Source of the DNA: CAYRNY01 sp964425755
Lineage (GTDB): Bacteria > Chloroflexota > Anaerolineae > Aggregatilineales > Aggregatilineaceae
Reading direction: 5' to 3'
Length of the DNA: 64,000 nt
Assembly (NCBI GenBank): GCA_964425755.1
Contig: CAYRNY010000015.1
Span: 62,001 to 126,000, forward strand
The translations under genes and the position numbers were made by a program. Shown piece after piece: positions 43,236 through 51,600 of the stretch. Under the pieces are notes generated by a model. That model searched no databases. It was not told the origin of the DNA and worked only from the letters and a program-made list of their open reading frames with translations. How positions within the stretch are numbered: the stretch's first letter is position 1; each line of letters begins with the position of its first letter.

Positions 43236-44135
43236 ATGACCCAGACAATCGACACGACCGTGACCATATCCCCGAATCCCGTATCCGTCGACGAACTGCT
43301 GGCGCAGGCGCGCCAGGCGCACCAGGCGGCCAAAGAGCAAGAGCAGCGCGAGCTAGAGGAACGCAAGCGCCAGCAAGCCGAGCGCCGCCAACGCGAACTC
43401 CAGGAGCACGCTGCCAGGCTGCAGACGGCGCTCTGCGAGCGCTTCGGCCTCGAGGTTGAGATCGGGCCGGACGACCTGCCCGATCCGGAACCCTATATGT
43501 CGGTGGATAGGGTGCATTACGAACTCGCGCCGCACCTGTTCATCGGCCTCGACCACCGGCGCGACAAGCTCTACGCCAGCGTCGATGATCGCCGCTACGA
43601 CATCGAAGGCGACCTTGACAACCTGGGCCGCGCGATCGCGGCTGCTGAAACATACGCGCAGGAAATGCAGGCTACGATGGCTGAGCCTGCTCCCGAATCC
43701 GACGACGCGCTGCCGCCAGAACCGAGCTTCCCCTTCGCCGACGCGCCGGAACACCTGATCTACAACGGCGACGGCGGCGTGTACGTGGCGCTGTACGAGC
43801 GACGCGTCACCTTGCGCGCCTTCGCGTTGGACCCGCGCAGCTTCGCCAGCCGCCCAGGAGACAGCCTGATGTTGCAGCTTTCTCCCGCGCAAACTGAGCG
43901 TCTCGTCGAGGTGCTCGAAAACGGCGGGATGGCGTCGCTCGGTCAGGGCGAGTTCGTGCACGTCGATGCCCACGCGGTGCTGTTCTACCGCGACGGCGAC
44001 GTGCTCAAGGTCGCGCTCGGCAAGCAGAAGGCGCAGCTCGTCGACCTGCTCAAGCGCTGGCTCACCGACTGGTGGCCCGCCTACAGCAAGTGGCTCGACG
44101 CCTGCCGCGACGCCGGATACGACCCGTACTTCTAA
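43236..44135 (+). CDS. Hypothetical protein with N-terminal coiled coil (299 aa)
   Basis: GAGGTG lies before the ATG at 43236. Residues about 22-65 are a charged coiled coil (KEQEQRELEERKRQQAERRQ). The rest is a mixed domain with LIYNGDGGVYVALYERRVTLRAFALD and LMLQLSPAQTERLVEVL. No family recognised; it is the largest protein in this run after the coiled-coil protein. Confidence 0.6.
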   Translation: MTQTIDTTVTISPNPVSVDELLAQARQAHQAAKEQEQRELEERKRQQAERRQRELQEHAARLQTALCERFGLEVEIGPDDLPDPEPYMSVDRVHYELAPHLFIGLDHRRDKLYASVDDRRYDIEGDLDNLGRAIAAAETYAQEMQATMAEPAPESDDALPPEPSFPFADAPEHLIYNGDGGVYVALYERRVTLRAFALDPRSFASRPGDSLMLQLSPAQTERLVEVLENGGMASLGQGEFVHVDAHAVLFYRDGDVLKVALGKQKAQLVDLLKRWLTDWWPAYSKWLDACRDAGYDPYF

Positions 44136-44144
44136 TCGCACGCG

Positions 44145-44169
44145 CCCCTGCCGCAGCGCGCGGCAGGGG
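44145..44169. terminator. Hairpin after the 299-aa gene
   Basis: CCCCTGCCG (44145-44153) pairs with CGGCAGGGG (44161-44169). There is no T-run, so it may end or merely pause transcription. Confidence 0.45.
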
Positions 44170-44259
44170 TAGCGTCTTCATGTAGCTAAACGCAGCGGAG
44201 GGTGCTCACCGCCAAGAGACGCGCCCTCCAAGCCCAACCCGAAAGGTCAAGGCATACCA

Positions 44260-44502
44260 ATGATATATCCAGTCATTCCGTCTGACAACCTGCCCGTGAT
44301 CCTGGTCCAGGGGACGCGCTGCATCGTCGCACGCTACCGCCAGACCGGACCGTACGAATACGAGTTGGAGCGCGCCGCAAACTGGACCGCGCTGGAAGAC
44401 GACGCCCGCGCCGTCGTGCAGGACATGGTCGGGGCGATCACCGAGAGCGACGTGTATCCCTGCCCTGCCGCGCTCGCCGAGCGCGCCGTGTGGCCGGATT
44501 GA
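44260..44502 (+). CDS. Small hypothetical protein (80 aa)
   Basis: The ATG at 44260 follows GAAAGGTC at a slightly long spacing. The product is soluble (NLPVILVQGTRCIVARYRQTGPYEYELERAANW). No family recognised. The third prophage palindrome begins 8 bp after its stop codon. Confidence 0.5.
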   Translation: MIYPVIPSDNLPVILVQGTRCIVARYRQTGPYEYELERAANWTALEDDARAVVQDMVGAITESDVYPCPAALAERAVWPD

Positions 44503-44510
44503 CGCGCCGC

Positions 44511-44534
44511 CAGGTGTAACATTTGTTACAGCTC
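44511..44534. repeat. Prophage palindrome copy 3 (intergenic, two mismatches)
   Basis: Left arm CAGGTGTAACA, centre TT, right arm TGTTACAGCTC (two changes from a perfect match). Position 8 is A, paired with T. Confidence 0.75.
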
Positions 44535-44683
44535 TCGCCCCGCCCCGCGCGGGGCGTTTGATGTTACATCCAACTCACGCATGACCGGCTGTTCAGCTCA
44601 TCCCAGCGCGCACCACATGGCGTAACATGCTGTCACCATTGGGACGCGCACAACGCGCGCAGACACCATAAGGAGCAAACACC

Positions 44684-44911
44684 ATGCTGGACAAACACGA
44701 ACGTATCGAGATGCTACGCGACGCGCAGAAGCTGCTCTACGACGTCACGCAGTTGATCGCCGACGCGGTCGACGACACGCCGCTTGAGCGCTCCGCCGAC
44801 GCCTACATCATCCCGCATCTGCAGAGCTGGATCGAGGACCCGTACCAGTCGGCGAACCTGGAAGAGTTGATCCAGGCGCTGGAAAACGACGCCGCCGAAG
44901 AGGACCTGTAA
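44684..44911 (+). CDS. Small acidic hypothetical protein (75 aa)
   Basis: AAGGAG lies before the ATG at 44684. The product is acidic and helical (DVTQLIADAVDDTPLERSADAYI, LEELIQALENDAAEEDL). No family recognised; very acidic small phage proteins are often inhibitors of host proteins, but there is no direct evidence here. Confidence 0.55.
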   Translation: MLDKHERIEMLRDAQKLLYDVTQLIADAVDDTPLERSADAYIIPHLQSWIEDPYQSANLEELIQALENDAAEEDL

Positions 44912-44915
44912 TACA

Positions 44916-44976
44916 AGTGCCGCCTGCGGGGGGCGGCACTGCGGCAGGGATTAGGGGTGGATGGAATCCCTGCCGC
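44916..44976. terminator. Two adjacent hairpins between early genes
   Basis: AGTGCCGCC/GGCGGCACT (44916-44924, 44932-44940) is followed by GCGGCAGGGATT/AATCCCTGCCGC (44941-44952, 44965-44976). Both are perfect stems. They separate the last two genes of the plus-strand block. Confidence 0.5.
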
Positions 44977-45002
44977 ACTAATGATACCAAGAGGAGCGAC
45001 CA

Positions 45003-45284
45003 ATGTCACATACACCATTCTACGATCCCGGCGACCCCTTCAACGCCGTCAGCCTGCGCGACCACGCCCACGTGATCATCGTCCCCGACGGCACCGTGTG
45101 CATCACGCGCCCGGAGCGCAGGCGGCGGACGGCGTACCGCAGGCTCTCGCCGGTCACGCGCGCGATGCTCGACGCCCTGGTCAACGGGCGCTTCTGGACC
45201 ACGCGCCTGCACGACAGTTGGGGCATGGTCACCGTCTACAGCGGCGCGACGTTCACCTACCCGCACCACGACGTGCCGGTGTAG
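45003..45284 (+). CDS. Small hypothetical protein (93 aa)
   Basis: GAGGAG lies before the ATG at 45003. The product has HVIIVPDGTVCITRPERRRRTAYRRL and a basic middle, followed by an aromatic end (DSWGMVTVYSGATFTYPHH). It is the last plus-strand gene of the early block. Function unknown. Confidence 0.5.
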   Translation: MSHTPFYDPGDPFNAVSLRDHAHVIIVPDGTVCITRPERRRRTAYRRLSPVTRAMLDALVNGRFWTTRLHDSWGMVTVYSGATFTYPHHDVPV

Positions 45285-45314
45285 CCGCTGACGGCGCTCG
45301 CGCGCATCCCGCTG

Positions 45315-45331
45315 CCCCGCTCCGTGCGGGG
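45315..45331. terminator. Short GC-rich hairpin between convergent early and late blocks
   Basis: CCCCGC (45315-45320) pairs with GCGGGG (45326-45331), followed on the plus strand by GTGTCAATTT. It is a weak terminator candidate where the plus and minus transcripts meet. Confidence 0.4.
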
Positions 45332-45363
45332 GTGTCAATTTCCCGTACAAAGTATGGGCGAAA

Positions 45364-46734
45364 TTATGAAATTGCTCCCACGATCACCCCCGCCAACTCC
45401 ACCAACCGCCCCCACAGCACCGCGTCCGGCCAGTGCCCAAGCCCCGACGGCCCGGCCACGTACCACGCCGTCGCCGCCGCGAACTCCCCATCGACCGCGT
45501 CCACCCACCGCGCAATATCCGCCATGTCCGCCCGCTGCGCACCGTCCCCGCGCGCGAACTCCGTCACCACCACCGGCGCGGGCGGCTCGTACAGCTCATA
45601 GCGCCACGTCGTGTATTGCGTCCAGGCGTTACGCTCCGCCAGCGCCATGTGCGCCTCGACCGGGTACAGATTCAGCCCCCAATACACCTGGATCGCCGCG
45701 CCGGCATACGCCCCCCGCAGCACGTCCACCGCCGCCAGGTCCGGATGCCCCGGTGCCCACACCACCGGTACCACGCACCGCATGCCGCGCTCGTCGGCGC
45801 GCGCAATCGCCGCCGCGATCCAGTCCCGCGCGTATGCCCAAGACGGATAGATCGGCTCGTTGCTCAGCACAACGCAATCGTACCAGCCCGCCCCCAGGTT
45901 GAGCGCCGCCTTGTCGACCCACGCCCGCGCGGATTCGGCTGCCGACAGCGTGTACGGCGGATGATCGCCCAGCCAGGGCCGCGCCAGCACCAGCGCCCCG
46001 GCCTCGTGCGCCCGCCGCCCCAGTTCATTGGCCCCATACACCGTGACGGCGGGTTGTACGCCCGCCGCCTGCAACTCCGCGATCATCTCCAGCACCTCAG
46101 CGGTGCTCGCGCCCGGCCCGGCCCACACGCCCCAGGCCGTCCCCGCACGGACGAGCGGCTCCGGTGGCGCTAGCCCGCCCGGCCAGCCCGGCACATCGAC
46201 GCACATCTCCGACTGTCCCTCGATGCCGTGCACCCACCAGGACGTTTGCCGCGCGGCAAACCAGCCGTCCGCCGTCCGCGCCCACAGGTAGCCCGCGTTC
46301 TCGCGCCATTCGTAGACCGCCTGCACCGTGCGGTTTTCTACCAGCCCGACGACCGGCGCAGCGATCGTCGGAGCCGCCCGCAACCGGATATTGAAGTCCT
46401 GCAACTTGACCTCACACGCGATCGGTGCTGCCGTCGGCGGTGTGGCGCTCGGCGTCGCGTGCTCCTGCGTGGGCGCGCTCCCCGGCGTAGCGGTGGCCGT
46501 TGGCGCGGGCGCATCCGTCGCGCGCGGCGTGTTGGTCGGCGGCACGGACGGCACCGGCGTCACCGTCGCCCAGGTGCCATCGCTGTACAGCACCCCCACG
46601 ACGTGCGGCGTCGCCGCCGGCGTGACGGTACCCTGCCCCGCCACCACGATCACCCCCGCAGTGATCAGCCACACCACCGCCCCGATCGCCAGCGCCAGCA
46701 GAATCGCGCTACGGGACTTTGCGTCGATTGACAT
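45364..46734 (-). CDS. Candidate cell-wall hydrolase: membrane anchor, SH3 domain and TIM-barrel glycosidase-like domain
   Basis: The 456-residue protein starts with a membrane helix (ILLALAIGAVVWLITAGVIVVA). A Pro/Thr-rich linker (about 55-105) and a bacterial SH3-like domain (about 107-165, FNIRLRAAPTIAAPVVGLV) follow. The rest is a barrel like clan GH-A: LSNEPIYP carries the NEP acid/base Glu pattern, and VVVTEFARG carries the likely nucleophile Glu. Sitting at the end of the late operon next to small membrane proteins, it is the best endolysin or tail-lysin candidate. The membrane anchor and lack of a known lysin domain keep this uncertain. Confidence 0.7.
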   Translation of the reverse strand: MSIDAKSRSAILLALAIGAVVWLITAGVIVVAGQGTVTPAATPHVVGVLYSDGTWATVTPVPSVPPTNTPRATDAPAPTATATPGSAPTQEHATPSATPPTAAPIACEVKLQDFNIRLRAAPTIAAPVVGLVENRTVQAVYEWRENAGYLWARTADGWFAARQTSWWVHGIEGQSEMCVDVPGWPGGLAPPEPLVRAGTAWGVWAGPGASTAEVLEMIAELQAAGVQPAVTVYGANELGRRAHEAGALVLARPWLGDHPPYTLSAAESARAWVDKAALNLGAGWYDCVVLSNEPIYPSWAYARDWIAAAIARADERGMRCVVPVVWAPGHPDLAAVDVLRGAYAGAAIQVYWGLNLYPVEAHMALAERNAWTQYTTWRYELYEPPAPVVVTEFARGDGAQRADMADIARWVDAVDGEFAAATAWYVAGPSGLGHWPDAVLWGRLVELAGVIVGAIS

Positions 46735-46736
46735 CG

Positions 46737-46919
46737 TCAGACCCTCCCTCTATCCCGCCCCAGCACCTGCGGGATATCGCGCTCGCCCGGCGGGATCGCG
46801 ATCACCTCCCCCGCCTGCCGCGCCCACGTGACGCTGACGGCCAGGCCCAGCACGAACCCGACCGCCAGCACCAGCAGGATGATCACCCCAACGGCCAACG
46901 CGGGGCTAATGCGCCGCAT
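46737..46919 (-). CDS. Small membrane protein, possible holin-type (60 aa)
   Basis: ATG 46919 (or GTG 46922) starts a product with one strong membrane helix (ALAVGVIILLVLAVGFVLGLAVSV) and a charged end. It overlaps the upstream gene and ends 2 bp before the hydrolase candidate, the classic place of a lysis helper. Function is inferred from position only. Confidence 0.5.
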   Translation of the reverse strand: MRRISPALAVGVIILLVLAVGFVLGLAVSVTWARQAGEVIAIPPGERDIPQVLGRDRGRV

Positions 46920-47442
46920 CACGCTTCCCGCCCGGCATGTGCTCCTGTTCGGGCGCGGGCATCACGCTCGCGTCCGGTTCCGGTACGCCGTAGCTCGCCG
47001 TTGGCACGTCGTCCATGTCTGCCGGCTGCCCGTCGAGCAGCTCCTCCGCCCCGGTCAGGATGTACGCCAGGAACCGCTGGACCGACTCCGGCGATATCGC
47101 CTTCTGCGCGCGCTCGATGTACTGCGGCGCGACCGTCTGCACCAGCCCAACGACAAGCCCCTGCACCACACCGTGCACCGTCTGCACGTACGGGTCGCTC
47201 ACCTCGTCCACCTGCGGCCGCAGGCGCACCACCGCGTCATACAGCAGCTTGCCGACCGGCGACTGCCCCACCGGGACCAGCGCTCGGTCCGCCGCCACGA
47301 ACTGCCGCCGCGCCCACTGCGCGCCCAAGCCCACCAGCGCGAGCAACGCGCCGAACGAGAACAGCAGCACCAGCGCCAACAGCCCCAGGCCGCCCCAGCC
47401 CAACCAGTGCAATACCTCAGTCTGTGTTACCGCGACAATCAT
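46906..47442 (-). CDS. Membrane-anchored hypothetical protein (178 aa)
   Basis: One N-terminal membrane helix (GLGLLALVLLFSFGALLALVGLG) precedes a helical domain (VSDPYVQTVHGVVQGLVVGLVQTVAPQYIERAQKAI) and an acidic tail. It overlaps both neighbours. It may belong to the lysis or virion-release block. Confidence 0.55.
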   Translation of the reverse strand: MIVAVTQTEVLHWLGWGGLGLLALVLLFSFGALLALVGLGAQWARRQFVAADRALVPVGQSPVGKLLYDAVVRLRPQVDEVSDPYVQTVHGVVQGLVVGLVQTVAPQYIERAQKAISPESVQRFLAYILTGAEELLDGQPADMDDVPTASYGVPEPDASVMPAPEQEHMPGGKRDAAH

Positions 47443-48359
47443 CGTGTTCCATGCTCCTTTTCCTGTGTATCGTTCGACTCCGGCGGCGCTGCCGCCTCGC
47501 CGGATGCCTGTCCCTCCGCGCCAGGTGTACCATTTGTTACACTTGGCGCCGCCTTGCCCGCTCGCGCGTCGCCGTCGCGACGGTCGATGTCCTCGCGCAG
47601 CGCGTCCAGCAGCCGCACCATGTTCTCGAACTGGCGCTGCGTCTGGCGCTGGTACTGGCTCAGCTCCTGGTTGATCATCCCCCGCAGGGCCGGCGAGATC
47701 TCCTCGCCCATCGCGTCCAGCCGCGCCGCGATGCCGTCCTCGATGCGCCGGAACCCGTCGTCGAACGTCTCCTTCAGGTCGGCGATCAGCGGCTCCAGGT
47801 CAGCCCGGATACCGCTCGACAGCCCGGCCAGCTTCGGATCGCCCACTTCCCACACCGCGCCCGGCACCGCCTGGATGTCGTCGCGCAGCGCCGCGACGTG
47901 TGGCGCGCCCTGCCGCCACGTCTCGCGCGGCACCGCCTTGATCTGCTCCAGCGCCAGGTCGAGCCGGTGATCGTGCTCGCCCGCCAGCACGCGCACCGCC
48001 TGCTCCATGTCCTGCAGGTCCCCGCGCGTCGGCACCGTGCCGAACAGCTCCATCAGCCGCGAGATCGTCTTGCCCATGCCGTCGAGCGTCAGCTCCAGCC
48101 GCCCCATGATCGCCGCCTGGCGGTCCTCGGCTTTCGCGCGCTCGTGCTCGATCGCCAGCCGCTGCTCGGTCTCGCTGGCGTCCATCTCGCGCCGTTTGCG
48201 GCGGTCCTCGCGCTCCATCTCGATGCGCGCCATCGCCACCGCGCGCCACTGCTTGACGATCTGGATCAGCGCCCAGAACACGAAGATGATCGTCGCCAGG
48301 ATCGCCACCGCCACCCCCGCGTCCCCGATGTGCGGGATCCAGTCCAGCCCTTCTAGCAT
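47439..48359 (-). CDS. Membrane-anchored coiled-coil protein (306 aa), carries palindrome copy 4
   Basis: An N-terminal membrane helix (AGVAVAILATIIFVFWALIQIV) is followed by a long charged coiled coil (about 45-90) and further helices to about residue 265. The disordered tail contains the palindrome-encoded peptide SVTNGTPG. The layout resembles phage spanin-like or signalling proteins, but no family is recognised. It overlaps the next gene by 4 bp. Confidence 0.6.
   Translation of the reverse strand: MLEGLDWIPHIGDAGVAVAILATIIFVFWALIQIVKQWRAVAMARIEMEREDRRKRREMDASETEQRLAIEHERAKAEDRQAAIMGRLELTLDGMGKTISRLMELFGTVPTRGDLQDMEQAVRVLAGEHDHRLDLALEQIKAVPRETWRQGAPHVAALRDDIQAVPGAVWEVGDPKLAGLSSGIRADLEPLIADLKETFDDGFRRIEDGIAARLDAMGEEISPALRGMINQELSQYQRQTQRQFENMVRLLDALREDIDRRDGDARAGKAAPSVTNGTPGAEGQASGEAAAPPESNDTQEKEHGTR
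47522..47545. repeat. Prophage palindrome copy 4 (inside coiled-coil gene, two mismatches)
   Basis: Left arm CAGGTGTACCA, centre TT, right arm TGTTACACTTG. Read on the minus strand in frame as SVTNGTPG in a disordered tail. Confidence 0.75.
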
Positions 48360-48395
48360 TATCCGCTGTCCCTTGGCATGTTCAGGATCGCTCCG

Positions 48396-48560
48396 CTATT
48401 TCTCTCGCAGCCAGGCGGCCCATAGCGCAAATACGATCGCGCCGACGGCATACGCCAACTGATCACGGTAGATCGCAGCCTCACCGGACCACGTATCCAC
48501 GAACAACATCAAGGCAAACATTGCCGACGCAAGCAAGCAGAAACGCGATATCACTTTCAT
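48396..48560 (-). CDS. Two-helix small membrane protein, holin candidate (54 aa)
   Basis: The ATG at 48560 follows GAAAGGTTGAATTGCA, a good ribosome site. Two hydrophobic helices (FCLLASAMFALMLFV and LAYAVGAIVFALWAAWL) flank a short polar turn, and the end is charged (REK). This matches the size and shape of class II holins. It lies between the tail fibre and the hydrolase region. Confidence 0.55.
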   Translation of the reverse strand: MKVISRFCLLASAMFALMLFVDTWSGEAAIYRDQLAYAVGAIVFALWAAWLREK

Positions 48561-48643
48561 TGCAATTCAACCTTTCGAGATAAACAATCACCATGCTGCT
48601 GTTGTTTGCTCAAACCAACCGTGCGGCCCATAACCACAACGCC

Positions 48644-51600
48644 CTACCACGTGCTCAGTGCAACGCGCTTCCATGTATCGGTTGCCACGCACACGTAGAG
48701 ATAATCACTGTCGTAAGCCATCTGGCCGGGCGTGCCTGAAGCGCTCGCGCTGGCTGGTGGCGCTACCCACTGGTCCGGCGTGCCGGGTTTCCACAGGTCA
48801 TCTGTGTCATCAAAAACAAGCGCCTGCCCACCGGTAGGCTGAGCAGTGATTGTGTCAACATCAGATAGGCTTCCCAGCGAGTTGCCCGCCGCAACATCGG
48901 CAAATAGCTCGGCCTCATACACACGAATCCATGTCGAGCCATTTCCAGCCGTGAATCTCCAACGCCAGCGAAACGCTGCAGCGTCATTATCAATATCAAA
49001 TGTGCGAACCTCTGCGCTTTGGGGATAACCTGACTGAGTATCGACCGTCACCCAGGTGAGCCCGTTCCAATATTGAAATTCCCACGCACTAGGGGCTGCC
49101 GCGCCATCGTAAAACTGAAGCGAATATCGCTTCACGACGAACTTGTTTGGTAGCTCCACTTCCAACCAATACGGCCACCCGCCTGATGCCTGCCAGGGTG
49201 TACCCGGATCGTCATCAAACGCTTTGTCCGGGGTGTCGCTACCATAGTATCTATCCGCGCTGAAGATAGCCCCGGGCGTATCCGCAAGATCGCCCGACAG
49301 AACGACCTCTGACGGCTTTTCGACATCGTGCGGCAGCCACAAGTTGGCGGCGGCATCCCACAAAAGCGCCTGCCCATCGCCGGGCGGGGTTGTGGACGTG
49401 TCTACATCCATCAGATCGTCCAGGCTCGACGCGCCGCCGCCGCCCCCAGGCAGGTTGCCGATCTGGACCTTCTTCTTGGCATTGGACGCTTCGCTGTCCT
49501 CGATGATCAGCAGGTCCGCGTTGACTGGCGTCGCTTTTTCCGGCAGCGCCGCGATCTCCCCCGCCACGTTATCGTGGATCGCGTCGGTGTCCGTGCCGCC
49601 GCTGCCGCTCGCTGCGCTGACATCTTCCCATGCTGCGCCTGTATACCGCCGCCATCCGGGCGCGCCGCTGGCCGTGTTAGTCCCGTCATCCAGGTAGACA
49701 TCACCAGCCACCGGCGACGACGGCGGGACACTGCGCGCGGTGACGTTCAGCGGCGGGTATGCGGCATCGTCGGGCAAGATCAGACGGTTGTTGTCATCAA
49801 TGGTCACGCTGCTGTCTTGTAACAGGGTGCCAGCCGTGCCGTCGAAGCGCGGGATCGCGTTATCCGTGCTGGATGCCGGGCCAGACACGCCGCCACCGCC
49901 GCCGGGCAAATTCCCGACCTGGACCTTCTTTTTGGCATTGGACGCTTCGCTATCCTCGATGATCAGCAGGTCCGCGTTGACTGGCGTCGCTTTTTCCGAC
50001 AGCGCCGCGATCTCCCCTGCCACGTTGTCGTGGATCGCGTCCGGGTCCGTACCGCTGCCACTATCGGCAAATAGCTCGGCCTCATACACACGAATCCATG
50101 TCGAGCCATTTCCAGCCGTGAATCTCCAACGCCAGCGAAACGCTGCAGCGTCATTATCAATATCAAATGTGCGAACCTCTGCGCTTTGGGGATAACCTGA
50201 CTGAGTATCGACCGTCACCCAGGTGAGCCCGTTCCAATATTGAAATTCCCACGCACTAGGGGCTGCCGCGCCATCGTAAAACTGAAGCGAATATCGCTTC
50301 ACGACGAACTTGTTTGGTAGCTCCACTTCCAACCAATACGGCCACCCGCCTGATGCCTGCCAGGGTGTACCCGGATCGTCATCAAACGCTTTGTCCGGGG
50401 TGTCGCTACCATAGTATCTATCCGCGCTGAAGATAGCCCCGGGCGTATCCGCAAGATCGCCCGACAGAACGACCTCTGACGGCTTTTCGACATCGTGCGG
50501 CAGCCACAAGTTGGCGGCGGCATCCCACAAAAGCGCCTGCCCATCGCCGGGCGGGGTTGTGGACGTGTCTACATCCATCAGATCGTCCAGGCTCGACGCG
50601 CCGCCGCCGCCCCCAGGCAGGTTGCCGATCTGGACCTTCTTCTTGGCATTGGACGCTTCGCTGTCCTCGATGATCAGCAGGTCCGCGTTGACTGGCGTCG
50701 CTTTTTCCGGCAGCGCCGCGATCTCCCCCGCCACGTTATCGTGGATCGCGTCGGTGTCCGTGCCGCCGCTGCCGCTCGCTGCGCTGACATCTTCCCATGC
50801 TGCGCCTGTATACCGCCGCCATCCGGGCGCGCCGCTGGCCGTGTTAGTCCCGTCATCCAGGTAGACATCACCAGCCACCGGCGACGACGGCGGGACACTG
50901 CGCGCGGTGACGTTCAGCGGCGGGTATGCGGCATCGTCGGGCAAGATCAGACGGTTGTTGTCATCAATGGTCACGCTGCTGTCTTGTAACAGGGTGCCAG
51001 CCGTGCCGTCGAAGCGCGGGATCGCGTTATCCGTGCTGGATGCCGGGCCAGACACGCCGCCACCGCCGCCGGGCAAATTCCCGACCTGGACCTTCTTTTT
51101 GGCATTGGACGCTTCGCTATCCTCGATGATCAGCAGGTCCGCGTTGACTGGCGTCGCTTTTTCCGACAGCGCCGCGATCTCCCCTGCCACGTTGTCGTGG
51201 ATCGCGTCCGGGTCCGTACCGCTGCCACTGCCGCCGCCCGCGCCCAGGTCGTTCCACGCGCTGCCGTCGTAGAACAACAGCAGCCCCTTGCTGCCGGACA
51301 ACACAAAATCTGCCGCGCCGTTCAGGCTGATATTGTCCGCGCCGTGCCTGACCGTGATGGTATGCCCGGCAGCCGCTTTCAAGAGCACAAACGTAGCGCT
51401 CGCCGCCGCCGTGATCGTGTCCAGGTCATCCGCCGTCCCCGATTCGGCTTCGAGAACATGCGCCGTCTGGGTCACCGTGACGGCCCCACCGCCAATCGCC
51501 AGTGTTGTCGCCGCACGAACGCCGAATGGCTCAGGCTGCACTGACCACCAGGGGCGCGCGTCGCGAAACCGTGTCTCGCCCCCGATTGCCGTCATGCCGT

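Noticed and set aside
44621..44636. A further weak copy of the palindrome (GTAACA..TGTCAC)
   Set aside because: Only short half-sites match and the spacing differs, so it was not counted.
46719..48356. 545-residue open frame on the plus strand
   Set aside because: It lies opposite the membrane and coiled-coil genes, with Pro/Arg-rich low-complexity sequence and no start signal.
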